Part shown: one piece after another, positions 36,731-45,441 of the stretch
Position numbering within the stretch: the stretch's first letter is position 1
How the letters are laid out: each line of letters starts with the position of its first letter
Assembly: GCF_024298885.1 (NCBI RefSeq)
Contig: NZ_CP101166.1
Span: forward strand, 3,037,149 to 3,101,148
Source of the DNA: Haloglomus halophilum
Lineage (GTDB): Archaea; Halobacteriota; Halobacteria; Halobacteriales; Haloarculaceae
Direction: 5' to 3'
Length of the DNA stretch: 64,000 nt
Translations under genes and position numbers: made by a program
The notes under the pieces: model-generated
What the model saw: the letters and a program-made list of their open reading frames with translations, nothing else
What the model was told of the DNA's origin: nothing
Database searches by the model: none

Positions 36731-37768
36731 TCAGTCACGCCGCCGGATCACCAGCAGCGCGCCGGCCAGCAGCGCGCCGAGTAGCGCGCCTGGTGCGCCG
36801 AAGCCGGGACCCTCGGCGGCGGTCGGTGACCGCCTGACCACGTCCGACCAGTTGCCCGCTGTCGTCGGCGTGGGCGTCGCGGCCGCGGCCGACCCGCTCC
36901 CGGCGCTCGCACTCTCGCCGTCGTCACCGCTTCCGGCGGCGGCCGTCGCGGTGGCGGTCGCCGCGGCGGTCGGCGTCGGGGTCGGTTCTGGCGTCGGCGT
37001 GGGCGTCGCCGTGGGTGTGGGGGAGGGGAACGGCGTGCCCTCGTCCGGCGGCGTCCGGGTCGGTGTCGGCTCGGGCGTGGGAGTGGGCGTTGCCGTCGGG
37101 GTGGGAGTCGCCGTCGGTGTCGGCGTCGGTGTGGGTTCGGACGGCGGCGGGCCCAGTTTCTCGCGGGCCTCCTGCTCGTTCGCGCAGTCGCAGATGTAGA
37201 AGTAGTGGGATTTCACCTTGGTCTGCTCCTCGGTCCCGGCGATGGTCGACGTGAGCTGGTACCAGCCGGGTTCGTCGGGCGTGTCGATGCACCCGGTGAC
37301 GTAGTTGACGAACTCGTCGCCCTCGTTGAGCGTGGGCGGGGAACCGCCGAAGTCCCCCTCGTCGTAGAAGTCCGCCTTGAACACGTCCTCGGTGATCGTC
37401 GTGGACTTGACGTTCTTCGTCAGGCTCTCGTCGATCTCCGTCCCGGGGTCGTCGTTCCCCCGGTCGATGCCGAACGCCTCGGCGTTGCTGGTGCCACAGC
37501 CCGCGAAGCCACCCTCCTTCCAGGTGGCCCTGAGGAAGTCGACCTGCGGGACGTCCCGGTTCGGGACGCCGAAGCTCTTCATCTCCCCATCTTCGAGGCC
37601 GGGCTGGGGGCTCGGTCGGACGGTGAAGTTCCCCTCCTCGATGCCGTGGCCGGCCGCGACGACGCCACCGGTCCCGTCGAGCGACGTGCCGAGGAGCGTC
37701 GGTCCGACGACCCCCGATGCCACGACGGCCACCAGCACCAGTACCGCGAGCGGTTGAGTCCTGTCCAT
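36731..37768 (-). CDS. PGF-CTERM surface protein, copy A
   Basis: This 345-residue secreted protein has an N-terminal signal ([20 protein letters not shown]) and a Cys-containing domain (about 40-225). The latter carries [40 protein letters not shown] and [14 protein letters not shown] Thr-Pro spacer follows, then a C-terminal PGFG motif, a hydrophobic helix and RRR. The last part is the PGF-CTERM signal, which archaeosortase A cuts and replaces with a lipid. The Cys domain is shared with the gene at 39092 and I cannot name it; the conserved Cys may form disulfides. The start is ATG 37768, just outside the AI-2E-type gene. Confidence 0.85.
   Translation of the reverse strand: MDRTQPLAVLVLVAVVASGVVGPTLLGTSLDGTGGVVAAGHGIEEGNFTVRPSPQPGLEDGEMKSFGVPNRDVPQVDFLRATWKEGGFAGCGTSNAEAFGIDRGNDDPGTEIDESLTKNVKSTTITEDVFKADFYDEGDFGGSPPTLNEGDEFVNYVTGCIDTPDEPGWYQLTSTIAGTEEQTKVKSHYFYICDCANEQEAREKLGPPPSEPTPTPTPTATPTPTATPTPTPEPTPTRTPPDEGTPFPSPTPTATPTPTPEPTPTPTAAATATATAAAGSGDDGESASAGSGSAAAATPTPTTAGNWSDVVRRSPTAAEGPGFGAPGALLGALLAGALLVIRRRD
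37005..37042. repeat. 38-base tract shared with 39387-39424
   Basis: This segment is identical to 39387-39424 in the second PGF-CTERM gene, in the Thr-Pro spacer region, suggesting duplication or gene conversion. Confidence 0.85.
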
Positions 37769-37934
37769 GTTCGTCTCGCTTGGCTGGATGGTGGGGCTAT
37801 TCCCGGGTATGGGTTGTCCCCTGTATCGAGGGGAAGTTGAAAGTGCGGACGGTTCTGCCCCCGTGACCACGCGACGCTCCCCGTCGCCGTGGCTGCCCCC
37901 GTTCGTTTTGAGGGAGCCGGTGTTCGCCCCCGAC

Positions 37935-39071
37935 ATGGACCTCGCTGCCGACCAGCAGCGCGACCGGCTGGCCTGGTGGCTGGCCGTCGGCATGCTGGCT
38001 GCCCTCCTGGCCTTCGTCGCGCTCAACGTCCTCGGGACCCTCGTCCTCGGGCTGTTCATCTACTACGTCGTCCGTCCGCTCAACGAGCGTGTCGACCGCC
38101 ATCTACCCTCCGACACGGCCGCGACGGTGACCTTCCTGGGTGTCATCCTCCCGCTGGTCGCGGTGGTGGCCTACATCGTGGTCGTGGCGGTGCGTGAACT
38201 GTTCGCGGCGTTCGCGGGCCGGTCGCTCACCGTGAGTGCGCTGCTGGCCCCGTATCTGGACAGCTCGGTCGCAGAGCCCCGCGAAACGACCGTGCGAACC
38301 GTCCTGAACCAGCCGATATCCTTCCTGACCAGCAACGCCGGGACGGCCCGCGAGGTCGCCGACGCCGCCCTCGCACTGGTCGGGGCCGCGAGCGGCATCC
38401 TGTTCGTCCTGCTGGTGGCGGCGGCGGTCGCGTACTTCCTCCTGCAGGACGGTGACCGGCTCTACCGCTGGTCGCGGGCGAACCTGTTCGCCGAGGAGTC
38501 GACGCTCGACGCCTTCCTCCGGACCGTCGACCACGACCTCGAGACGGTCTACCTCGGCAACGTCTTCACGGTCGCGCTGGTCGCCGTCGGCGCCGCCGTC
38601 GTCTACAACGGGTACAACTTCCTCGTGCCTGCGCCCGTCGAGATACCGATTCCGACGGCACTCGCACTCGCGACCGGGCTCGCGAGCTTCGTCCCCATCG
38701 TCGTGGGCAAACTCGTCTACGTTCCGCTGACGGGTGCGCTGGTGATATCCGCGCTCGGGAACGACACCGGGCTCCTCGTCTACCCCGCCGCGCTGTTCGT
38801 CGTGGCGCTCATCTTCCTCGATATCCTCCCGCAGACCGTCATCCGGCCGTATCTCGCCGGACGGGAGCTTCACACCGGCGCGACGATGCTCTCGTACGTC
38901 CTCGGTGCCACCGTCTTCGGCTGGTACGGCATCTTCCTCGGGCCACTGGTGCTCGTGCTGGTGGTACATACGTCCCGTATCGTCCTCCCGGAGCTCGTCG
39001 CGGGTGAGGAGCTGACGCCGGAGGTCAGTGCGCCGGCCAGCCTGGGCTCCGAGGGGGACCGGACCGAGTGA
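37935..39071 (+). CDS. AI-2E family transporter
   Basis: This 378-residue multi-pass membrane protein of the AI-2E (TqsA/PerM) family has two N-terminal helix pairs and a soluble middle (about 110-165). The family-typical C-terminal half follows: [39 protein letters not shown] and [16 protein letters not shown]. Some members export autoinducer-2, while haloarchaeal members probably move other ions or small molecules (some act as Na+/H+ antiporters). Flanked on both sides by PGF-CTERM proteins on the opposite strand. ATG 37935 ([10 protein letters not shown]) starts the family-like sequence. Confidence 0.92.
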   Translation: MDLAADQQRDRLAWWLAVGMLAALLAFVALNVLGTLVLGLFIYYVVRPLNERVDRHLPSDTAATVTFLGVILPLVAVVAYIVVVAVRELFAAFAGRSLTVSALLAPYLDSSVAEPRETTVRTVLNQPISFLTSNAGTAREVADAALALVGAASGILFVLLVAAAVAYFLLQDGDRLYRWSRANLFAEESTLDAFLRTVDHDLETVYLGNVFTVALVAVGAAVVYNGYNFLVPAPVEIPIPTALALATGLASFVPIVVGKLVYVPLTGALVISALGNDTGLLVYPAALFVVALIFLDILPQTVIRPYLAGRELHTGATMLSYVLGATVFGWYGIFLGPLVLVLVVHTSRIVLPELVAGEELTPEVSAPASLGSEGDRTE

Positions 39072-39091
39072 TTCCGCCGTCTGCCACCGGC

Positions 39092-40165
39092 TCACCGCTC
39101 GCGCCGTGCGAGTATCCCGGCGGCGAGGATGCCCGCGACCGCGGCGACCGCCCCGAATCCGGGGCCGCTGGAGGCCGTCGGCGAGCGCTCGACGATGGCC
39201 GACCAGTCGCCCGGATTCGTCGCCGTCGGGGTCGCGGCGACCCCACCACTCTCACCGTCGCCCGCGCTGCTGCCTGCACCCGATCCCCCACCGCCGCCCC
39301 CACTCGAGGCGCCCGCCCCGGCCGCGGTCGCTGCGTCTGTGGCTGCGGCAGTCGACGTGGGCGTGGGTTCGGGCGTGGGTGTCGTGGTCGCCGTGGGTGT
39401 GGGGGAGGGGAACGGCGTGCCCTCCGCCGGTGGCGTCCGGGTCGGTGTGGGTTCGGGGGTGGGGGTGGGCGTTGCCGTCGGGGTCGGGCTTGTCGTGGAT
39501 GTCGGCGTGGGCTCGGAGGGCGGCGGACCAAGCTGTTGGCGGGCCTCCTGCTCGTTCGCGCAGTCACAGACGTAGAAGTAGTGCGATCTCGCCTCGAAGT
39601 TGCCGTTCTTCGAGGCGATGGTCGACCTGACCTGGTACCAGCCGGGGGCGCGGGGCGTGTCGATACAGCTGGTCGTCTTCCCCACCAGCTGGTCCCCCTC
39701 GTTGAACGTGGGCGGGGAGCCGCCGAAGTCCCCCTCGTCGTAGAAATCCGCCTTGAACTCGTCCTCGTTCACCTTCGTGGATTTGATGCTGGCGAAGAGG
39801 CTCTGGTCGACCTCCGTGCCGGGGTCGTCGTTCCCCCGGTCGATGCCGAACACCTCGGCGTTGCTGGCACCACACCCGGCGAACCCGCCGTCGATCCAGG
39901 TGACGCTGACGTAGTCGACCGTCCGGAAGCCCCGCGGCGGGACGCCGTAGTTCTCCATGTCCCCGTCCTCCAGCCCCGGCTGGGGCGTCAGCATCACCCA
40001 CGTCAGGTTGCCGTCTCCCCCGTGCCCCGTCGTCGCGGCCTGTCCCCCCGTCGTCCCGGGCGCTGGTCCTCCTGCCGCCCCGGACACCGGTCCCCCCGCC
40101 ACCGCGGCCAGTGCGACCGCCACGACGGCGAGGGAGACGACCTGACGTGTGTGCGTGCCAGTCAC
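39092..40165 (-). CDS. PGF-CTERM surface protein, copy B
   Basis: This 357-residue paralogue of the 36731 product has the same four blocks ([53 protein letters not shown]). The Thr-Pro spacer and GPGFG end match too, with the helix and ARRER tail. The likely start is GTG 40165, giving a basic N-terminus and a hydrophobic signal (VVSLAVVAVALAAVAGG). The ATG at 40234 adds 23 Gly/Pro residues before it. It should be exported and lipid-anchored by archaeosortase, displaying the Cys domain. Both copies flank the AI-2E gene in the same orientation, suggesting a duplicated unit. Confidence 0.85.
   Translation of the reverse strand: MTGTHTRQVVSLAVVAVALAAVAGGPVSGAAGGPAPGTTGGQAATTGHGGDGNLTWVMLTPQPGLEDGDMENYGVPPRGFRTVDYVSVTWIDGGFAGCGASNAEVFGIDRGNDDPGTEVDQSLFASIKSTKVNEDEFKADFYDEGDFGGSPPTFNEGDQLVGKTTSCIDTPRAPGWYQVRSTIASKNGNFEARSHYFYVCDCANEQEARQQLGPPPSEPTPTSTTSPTPTATPTPTPEPTPTRTPPAEGTPFPSPTPTATTTPTPEPTPTSTAAATDAATAAGAGASSGGGGGGSGAGSSAGDGESGGVAATPTATNPGDWSAIVERSPTASSGPGFGAVAAVAGILAAGILARRER
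39387..39424. repeat. 38-base tract shared with 37005-37042
   Basis: Second copy of the identical tract in the paralogous PGF-CTERM gene. Confidence 0.85.
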
Positions 40166-40404
40166 AACCGTGACTCCCGGTGACCCACCCAAAACGGTTG
40201 TCCCGGGTGTGTCCCCGGATTCAAGTGCCGGCACCGGGATCGTCCCGGTCCTGCCGTCCGTCGACCCTCTCTCCGCCCGTCCACTGACTCCGGCCGTCTG
40301 CCGGCTGTCCGACAGCCATCCGCCGGCCGTCGGGCGATATGTGGATGATTACACACTCGACCCCACTTAACAGCATATAAAACATATCACCATTTCACAC
40401 GGTA

Positions 40405-40411
40405 GTTATTT
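40405..40411 (+). promoter_or_regulatory. TATA box for second Bat-type regulator
   Basis: GTTATTT is centred about 29 bases before ATG 40437, in an AT-rich stretch that also has CATATAAAACAT at 40373-40384. Confidence 0.5.
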
Positions 40412-40436
40412 GTGAGACGCACCGTACCTCTCGGCC

Positions 40437-41099
40437 ATGCGGTACGTCAAGATCGTCCTCATCCCGGAGTCCGGCGGGCTCCACCCGGCAGAAGAGCGGC
40501 TCAGGAACGACCCGGATATCCAGGAGGAGGCCATCCTCCACCTGAACCTGCTCGACGACGGCACGGCCGTGTCGCTCGCGACCCACCGCGGGGACTCCGA
40601 GCGACTCCGGGAGATCCTCGGCGGGAGCGGGGACGTGCTCGACTTCGAGGTACTGGACACCGACGACGGCATCCAGACCTACATCCACTTCACGCCCAAC
40701 GAGACGACCGAGGCCCTGCTCCGGCTCACCCGCGAGTACGAGTTCGTCATCGACACGCCCATCCGATGGGATGCCGACGACAGCGGCGCCGTCCGTGTGG
40801 GGCTCATCGGCGACGACGACACGGTCCAGCGCGCCATCGAGAGCGTCCCCGAGAACATCCGCCTCGAACTCGAACAGCTCTCGGAGTACAGCCCCGAGTC
40901 ACAGGAACTCTCCGCGATGCTCACCGAGCGCCAGAAGGAGATCCTCGATACGGCCGTCGATGTCGGCTACTACGAGGTGCCGCGCCGTGCGACCCACGAG
41001 GACATCGCCGAGGCACTGGACCTCTCGACGACGACCGTCGGTGAACACCTCCGGAAGATCGAGGCCCGGATGCTCTCCGAGATCGCCAAGTCGCACTAG
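40437..41099 (+). CDS. Bat-type HTH-10 transcriptional regulator
   Basis: This 220-residue paralogue of the gene at 7474 begins MRYVKIVLIPESGGLHPAE and ends in an HTH-10 domain (MLTERQKEILDTAVDVGYYE, then STTTVGEHLRKIEARML). The middle (about 10-150) is the same unnamed sensory-like region. It converges on sucD, about 280 bases away. The AT-rich region upstream may hold further regulatory sites. The target is unknown. Confidence 0.92.
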   Translation: MRYVKIVLIPESGGLHPAEERLRNDPDIQEEAILHLNLLDDGTAVSLATHRGDSERLREILGGSGDVLDFEVLDTDDGIQTYIHFTPNETTEALLRLTREYEFVIDTPIRWDADDSGAVRVGLIGDDDTVQRAIESVPENIRLELEQLSEYSPESQELSAMLTERQKEILDTAVDVGYYEVPRRATHEDIAEALDLSTTTVGEHLRKIEARMLSEIAKSH

Positions 41100-41382
41100 A
41101 CGTTTCTGCCGGCGTCCCGCCACTTCTCCCGGTCCTGTTGTGCGTCCACGGGCGCTCCTGTACCGACGACAGCTACGCCGGAGTGCCCTGCAAGCCTCCG
41201 CCCGCTCGCCCCGGCCGCGGTTCACTGTGCTCCTCGTGCTCGCTTCGCTCACGCTACGGTGCTTCCTCCAGGATGGGGAGAGAGCGCTTTGCAGATGGCT
41301 TCTACACCCTACAATTCATATATTGTATGGTCTGAAGAGATATGGACGAATATACTGGAAATTCAGGGCCTCTTCTGATGAC
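41100..41382. other. Gene-free stretch between regulator and sucD
   Basis: A GC-rich half is followed by an AT-rich half (about 41285-41375). It contains the block AAGCCTCCGCCCGCTCG, similar to the 4939 repeat. I see no gene. Confidence 0.5.
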
Positions 41383-42252
41383 CTACAGGAAGTCCTCGAT
41401 GTGGTCGGCGACCTCCTCGGGCGTGTCCCCGACCGGGACGCCGGCGTCGTTGAGCGCGTTGATCTTCGATTCGGCCGTTCCGGTGCCGGAACTGCCGACG
41501 ATGGCGCCGGCGTGGCCCATCCGCTTGCCCGGCGGCGCCGTGCGGCCGGCGATGAAGCCGGCGACGGGCGTGTCCATGTACTGCGAGATGTAGCGGGCGG
41601 CCTCCTCCTCGTCCTCGCCGCCGATCTCGCCGCACATCACGACAGCCTCGGTGTCGGTGTCGGCCTCGAACCGTTCGAGGGCGTCGACGAAGTCCGTCCC
41701 GATGATGGGGTCGCCACCGATGCCGACCGCGGTGGTCTGGCCGATGCCGCGCTGGGTGAGGCTATCGACGACCTGGTAGGTCAGGGTGCCCGAGCGTGAG
41801 ACGAGACCCACGTCGCCCTCGGAGAAGATGTTGCCCGGCAGGATACCGAGTTTGGCCTCCCCGGGCGTGATGACGCCGGGGCAGTTCGGGCCCACCAGGG
41901 CGGTGTCCGTCTCGCCGAGCCGCTTGTAGACGGAGGCCATGTCCTGCTGCGGGATGCCCTCCGTGATGGCCACGACGAGGTCGACCGGGGAGTCCAGCGC
42001 CTCGAACAGCGCGTCCGCGGCGAACGCCGGCGGGACGAAGACGACGGCCGCGTCGGCGTCCTCCTCGCGGGCCGCGCCCGCGACCGTGTCGTACACCGGA
42101 ACGCCGGCGACCTCCTGGCCGCCCTTCCCGGGGACGGCGCCGGCCACGACGTTCGTTCCGTACTCGATCATCTGCTCGGCGTGGAACTTGCCCTCCCCGC
42201 CGGTGATGCCCTGTACCACCACGCGCGTCTCGTCGTCGACTAGGATACTCAT
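41383..42252 (-). CDS. sucD: Succinate--CoA ligase, alpha subunit
   Basis: SucCD converts succinyl-CoA, phosphate and NDP to succinate, CoA and NTP. The 289-residue alpha subunit has the CoA-binding Rossmann domain ([18 protein letters not shown]) and the phosphohistidine loop [19 protein letters not shown] near residue 245, where the His is the phosphorylated residue. The start is ATG 42252, overlapping the end of sucC by four bases (ATGA), so the two are coupled. The pair receives succinyl-CoA from KorAB and from the methylmalonyl-CoA mutase. Nucleotide specificity (ATP or GTP) cannot be read here. Confidence 0.96.
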   Translation of the reverse strand: MSILVDDETRVVVQGITGGEGKFHAEQMIEYGTNVVAGAVPGKGGQEVAGVPVYDTVAGAAREEDADAAVVFVPPAFAADALFEALDSPVDLVVAITEGIPQQDMASVYKRLGETDTALVGPNCPGVITPGEAKLGILPGNIFSEGDVGLVSRSGTLTYQVVDSLTQRGIGQTTAVGIGGDPIIGTDFVDALERFEADTDTEAVVMCGEIGGEDEEEAARYISQYMDTPVAGFIAGRTAPPGKRMGHAGAIVGSSGTGTAESKINALNDAGVPVGDTPEEVADHIEDFL

Positions 42253-43394
42253 TGGTCCACCTCCTCGGCCCGCGCCACGGCACGCTGCACCGCGTCCTCG
42301 AGCGTGCCCTGTACCTCGACCAGATCCGTGTTCAGGATCTCCATCCCCTCCTCGGCGTTCGTCCCCGCGAGGCGGACGACGACGGGCTTGGGGATCTCGT
42401 CGAACTGTTCGAGTGCCGCGTTGATGCCCTTCGCGACCTCGTCACCGCGGGTGATGCCGCCGAAGATGTTGAACACGACCGAATCGACGTTCTCGTCGGA
42501 GAACACCATGTCCAGCGCGTTCGCGACGCGTTCGGCCTTCGCGCCGCCCCCGATGTCGAGGAAGTTGGCGGGTTCGCCGCCGTAGTAGTCCACGAGGTCA
42601 AGCGTCGTCATCACCAGCCCCGCACCGTTGCCGATGATGCCGACGTTGCCCGAGAGCCGGACGTAGTCGAAGCCGTACTCGTTGGCCTTGGCCTCCAGCT
42701 CGTCGCCGGCGGTCTCGTCCTCCATCTCGGCGAGGTCCGGATGCCGGAACAGGGCGTCCTCGTCGATGTTCATGACCGCGTCCGCGGCGATGACCTCGTC
42801 GTCGGCCGTGACCATCAGCGGGTTGATCTCCGTCTCCGTGGCGTCGCGGTCGTCCCAGAGGCTGTACAGCGTCGTGAGCACCGAGGCCACGTCGCCGGCC
42901 ACGTCGCGGTCGACGCCGGCGTCGTAGACCGCGCGGCGGGCCTGGTACGGGTGCAGGCCGAACGCCGGGTCGACGTGCTCGCGGGCGATGGCGTCGGGGT
43001 TCTCGGCGGCGACCTCCTCGATGTCGACGCCACCCTTCGTCGAGACCATCGCGACGGGTCGGCCCTCGTTGCGGTCCATCGTGACGCCGATGTACAGCTC
43101 GTTGACGAAGTCGACGGCCTCCTCGACGAGGACGCTGTCGACGTGGAGCCCCTTGAGGTCCATCCCGATGATGCGCTCGGCCGCCTCGCGGGCCTCGTCG
43201 GCGTTCTCGACCAGTTCGATGCCGCCGGCCTTGCCGCGGCCGCCGACCTGCACCTGTGCCTTGATGGCGACCGGGTAGCCGATGTCGTCGGCTGCAGCGA
43301 CCGCCTCGTCGGCGGTCTCGGCGAGCTGCGAGGCCGGCGTCGGAATCCCGGCGTCGGCGAAGACACCCTTCGCCTGGTACTCGTGGAGTTTCAT
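42249..43394 (-). CDS. sucC: Succinate--CoA ligase, beta subunit
   Basis: The 381-residue beta subunit has an ATP-grasp fold beginning [37 protein letters not shown] is the nucleotide-binding Lys/Gly-rich loop, EINPLMV carries a metal ligand, and [13 protein letters not shown] is the C-terminal signature. ATG 43394 is preferred over the in-frame codon at 43403, which adds three residues to the standard MKLHEYQ start. A TATA-like ACAACTAAC about 33 bases upstream drives the operon. Encoded first in the sucCD pair. Confidence 0.96.
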   Translation of the reverse strand: MKLHEYQAKGVFADAGIPTPASQLAETADEAVAAADDIGYPVAIKAQVQVGGRGKAGGIELVENADEAREAAERIIGMDLKGLHVDSVLVEEAVDFVNELYIGVTMDRNEGRPVAMVSTKGGVDIEEVAAENPDAIAREHVDPAFGLHPYQARRAVYDAGVDRDVAGDVASVLTTLYSLWDDRDATETEINPLMVTADDEVIAADAVMNIDEDALFRHPDLAEMEDETAGDELEAKANEYGFDYVRLSGNVGIIGNGAGLVMTTLDLVDYYGGEPANFLDIGGGAKAERVANALDMVFSDENVDSVVFNIFGGITRGDEVAKGINAALEQFDEIPKPVVVRLAGTNAEEGMEILNTDLVEVQGTLEDAVQRAVARAEEVDQ

Positions 43395-43530
43395 CTGACG
43401 CACGGGCCTTCCCGTGACGGCGAGTTAGTTGTACCGGAACCGGGCATAGCCGGGTGCCGGGTCGACGCGTGTCCAGTCGGTCCGAGGAACACGCGCCGGC
43501 GTAAGTGTTACCCCGACGGCCGCGAATAGG

Positions 43531-43926
43531 ATGGATATGAGCAGCACCGCCGACGAGGGAGGCGCCGACCCCGGCGAGACGGCCGAGCAGCGCCCCGAGA
43601 TCCGCGTCACCGAGGAGGCCGCCGAGCAGGCGCTCGGCCTCCTGACCGGCGAGGACCTGGACACGGACGTGGCCGGACTCCGGTTGTTCGTCCAGCAGGG
43701 CGGATGTGCGGGCCTCTCGTACGGGATGCGCTTCGACGACGCGCCCGAGGACGACGACACCGTCTACGAACATCACGACCTGCGCGTGTTCGTCGACCCC
43801 GCGAGCATGAACTACATCGAGGGCTCCGTGCTCGACTTCGAGGGTGGCCTGCAGGGCGCGGGCTTCACCGTCGAGAACCCGAACGTTGTCTCCGAATGTG
43901 GCTGTGGCGAGTCGTTCCGGACCTGA
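43531..43926 (+). CDS. HesB/IscA family iron-sulfur assembly protein
   Basis: This 131-residue A-type carrier holds Fe-S clusters for delivery to client proteins. An acidic 25-residue N-terminus precedes the domain. Its three conserved Cys are in QQGGCAGLSYGM and ECGCGESF. The client enzymes could include the many Fe-S proteins encoded here (KorB, formate dehydrogenase), but that is inference. Two starts three codons apart are possible (43531 and 43537). Followed by two hairpins and a long gene-free island. Confidence 0.93.
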   Translation: MDMSSTADEGGADPGETAEQRPEIRVTEEAAEQALGLLTGEDLDTDVAGLRLFVQQGGCAGLSYGMRFDDAPEDDDTVYEHHDLRVFVDPASMNYIEGSVLDFEGGLQGAGFTVENPNVVSECGCGESFRT

Positions 43927-43961
43927 GACTCGAGCTTTCTTCCCGTTCGGGTTCCGCGTTC

Positions 43962-44009
43962 GGGAGAGCTTCGCTCTCCCGCAGCCCATCAGAAATCGAA
44001 GATTTCTGA
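43962..44009 (+). terminator. Two hairpins after the HesB/IscA gene
   Basis: GGGAGAGC pairs with GCTCTCCC (loop TTC, 43962-43980). TCAGAAATC pairs with GATTTCTGA (loop GAA, 43989-44009). Both are perfect. Stop function is inferred from position 35 bases past the gene. Confidence 0.55.
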
Positions 44010-44037
44010 GGACGCCGGAGGCGCGGAACCGCTCACG

Positions 44038-44059
44038 GCAAAGAACGTTCAGAAAAAAG
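44038..44059. repeat. 22-base inverted repeat, left arm
   Basis: It begins GCAAAGAACG and ends in A6G. It is the exact reverse complement of 44378-44399, 318 bases away. Confidence 0.95.
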
Positions 44060-44338
44060 CCGGCCCTCACTCTGCTCGGGCCGGTGAAACGCGCTCGCTC
44101 ACTTCGTTCGCGAGGACTCCGCTCGCGCGTATGCAGCGAACCTGGCATCTCAAAATGGGTTCCTCTTCATCTATTACGTCTCGCCTTATATGCAAAAATC
44201 CCATATAAAATATAAAATCGCACGTTTGTGTCTGGAATATATCTCTAACTCAATATATAGTGGTGGTACGGTAGTCCGTTCGGATGCTGTGCATACCGCG
44301 CCGCAGGCGCGATTTCACTCGTCCGAGGTGCGTGGTGA

Positions 44339-44355
44339 GCCGGCCGTAGGCCGGC
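44339..44355. repeat. Perfect hairpin, 7-base stem, GTA loop
   Basis: The stem GCCGGCC pairs with GGCCGGC. Another of this type (CGCGCC, loop GCA) is at 44297-44311. Confidence 0.75.
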
Positions 44356-44377
44356 GAACCCGACGCCGAGGACGAGC

Positions 44378-44399
44378 CTTTTTTCTGAACGTTCTTTGC
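44378..44399. repeat. 22-base inverted repeat, right arm
   Basis: Right arm, starting CTTTTTTCTG; pairs perfectly with 44038-44059. Confidence 0.95.
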
Positions 44400-44417
44400 G
44401 CAAGTGGTTCGCGCAGA

Positions 44418-44438
44418 GCGCCGGCCGCAGGCCGGCGC
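44418..44438. repeat. Perfect hairpin, 9-base stem, GCA loop
   Basis: The stem GCGCCGGCC pairs with GGCCGGCGC just outside the right arm of the inverted repeat and before the dodecin stop. Confidence 0.85.
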
Positions 44439-44466
44439 ACAAGCGAACCCGCCGCGGAAAAAAGCT

Positions 44467-44667
44467 CTATTCCAGCTCGAAGGCGACCTCGACCTCGACC
44501 TGGTATTCCCGGCCGCTGACGCTGGCCATCTCGACGCCCATGTCCTGCACCTCGGCCCAGTGGATGTTCTCGATGGTGTAGTCCGCGCGGTCCAGCGCGT
44601 TGTCGACGGCGGCTTCGAAGCTCTTCTCGCTGGTCCCGATGAGTACTATCTTCTTGTAGACGCTCAT
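44467..44667 (-). CDS. Dodecin (flavin-storage protein)
   Basis: This 66-residue protein forms hollow dodecamers that bind riboflavin or related flavins and protect them from light. Haloarchaeal dodecin is well characterised. The sequence MSVYKKIVLIGTSEKSFEAA is the family start. Trp37 in IHWAEVQDMGV stacks against the isoalloxazine ring, and Gln56 in REYQVEV contacts the flavin. The length is normal. Its neighbour is a repeat island rather than a flavin gene, although FMN- and FAD-using genes occur across the window. Confidence 0.95.
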   Translation of the reverse strand: MSVYKKIVLIGTSEKSFEAAVDNALDRADYTIENIHWAEVQDMGVEMASVSGREYQVEVEVAFELE

Positions 44668-44790
44668 GTCCGAGCGATTGGTTTCGGCGGCTCCTAATTA
44701 AAGGTGTGTGCCGGGCGCGGAAGGAACCCGCTCTCGTGTCTCGGTTCCAGGCAGCGTCGTGCTTCAGCCGCCCGAACCGTGGTCCGGGCT

Positions 44791-45441
44791 CTATCCGCCG
44801 AGCCGCCGCGCGATGGCGCCAGCGACATCCGAGAGGTAGGCGGTTCCCCAGCCCGCCACGACGACCGCGCCGACGCTGTCGAAGACGAGGTCGAGCATCG
44901 AGTCGCCGAGCCCGTACTGTGTGAGGACGGCGTCGCTGCCGGTCAGCGCGGCGGCCTCGCCGATGGTGAACTCGATGACCTCCCAGAGGACGCCGAACGC
45001 GAGCGTCACGAGCAGGATGAAGACGAACATGAAGCGTGGGGGAAGCCGTATCTCGTCGGTGTGCAGGTCGACCGCCCGCGCGGTCGCGTAGCCGGCCGCG
45101 GCCACGACCGACGCGGAGAGCGCGTGCGTGACGTGGTCGTACCACCAGACGCTGGCGTAGAGGTTCTGTGGCGAGCCGGGGAAGCCGACGACCCCGACGG
45201 CGTGGAGGAACACCGCGCCGGTGATCCACAGCGTCAGCGCGGGGTCCATCGGGATGCCGTAGTCCCGCTCCAGCAGCGGGACGAGCTGTGTCACGGCGAG
45301 GCCGACCGCCGTGTTGACGATGATGCCGGTGTCGCGGTCCCAGATGCCGACGAGCAGGATGCCCACGAGGACGAGTTCCATCGCCCAGGCGAGGCGCGCC
45401 TGCGTGTCGGTGTCGATGCCGAGGTGGTCGCGGAGTCTCAC
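44791..45441 (-). CDS. DUF2238/YjdF-like membrane protein
   Basis: This 216-residue protein has six or seven membrane segments. The stretch WWYDHVTHALSASVVAAAGY carries the paired His residues common in DUF2238 (YjdF) proteins, and WEVIEFTIGEA with DSMLDLVFDSVGAVV gives further conserved acidic residues inside the membrane. The function of the family is unknown. The upstream gene ends inside it by four bases (ATGA overlap), so they form a coupled pair. Confidence 0.82.
   Translation of the reverse strand: MRLRDHLGIDTDTQARLAWAMELVLVGILLVGIWDRDTGIIVNTAVGLAVTQLVPLLERDYGIPMDPALTLWITGAVFLHAVGVVGFPGSPQNLYASVWWYDHVTHALSASVVAAAGYATARAVDLHTDEIRLPPRFMFVFILLVTLAFGVLWEVIEFTIGEAAALTGSDAVLTQYGLGDSMLDLVFDSVGAVVVAGWGTAYLSDVAGAIARRLGG

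Larger units (their letters stand above)
43927..44466. other. Gene-free island bounded by a 22-base inverted repeat
   Basis: It contains two terminator-like hairpins, a perfect inverted repeat (arms 44038-44059 and 44378-44399), an AT-rich core (about 44140-44275) and several three-base-loop hairpins. No gene can be supported in it. Confidence 0.7.
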
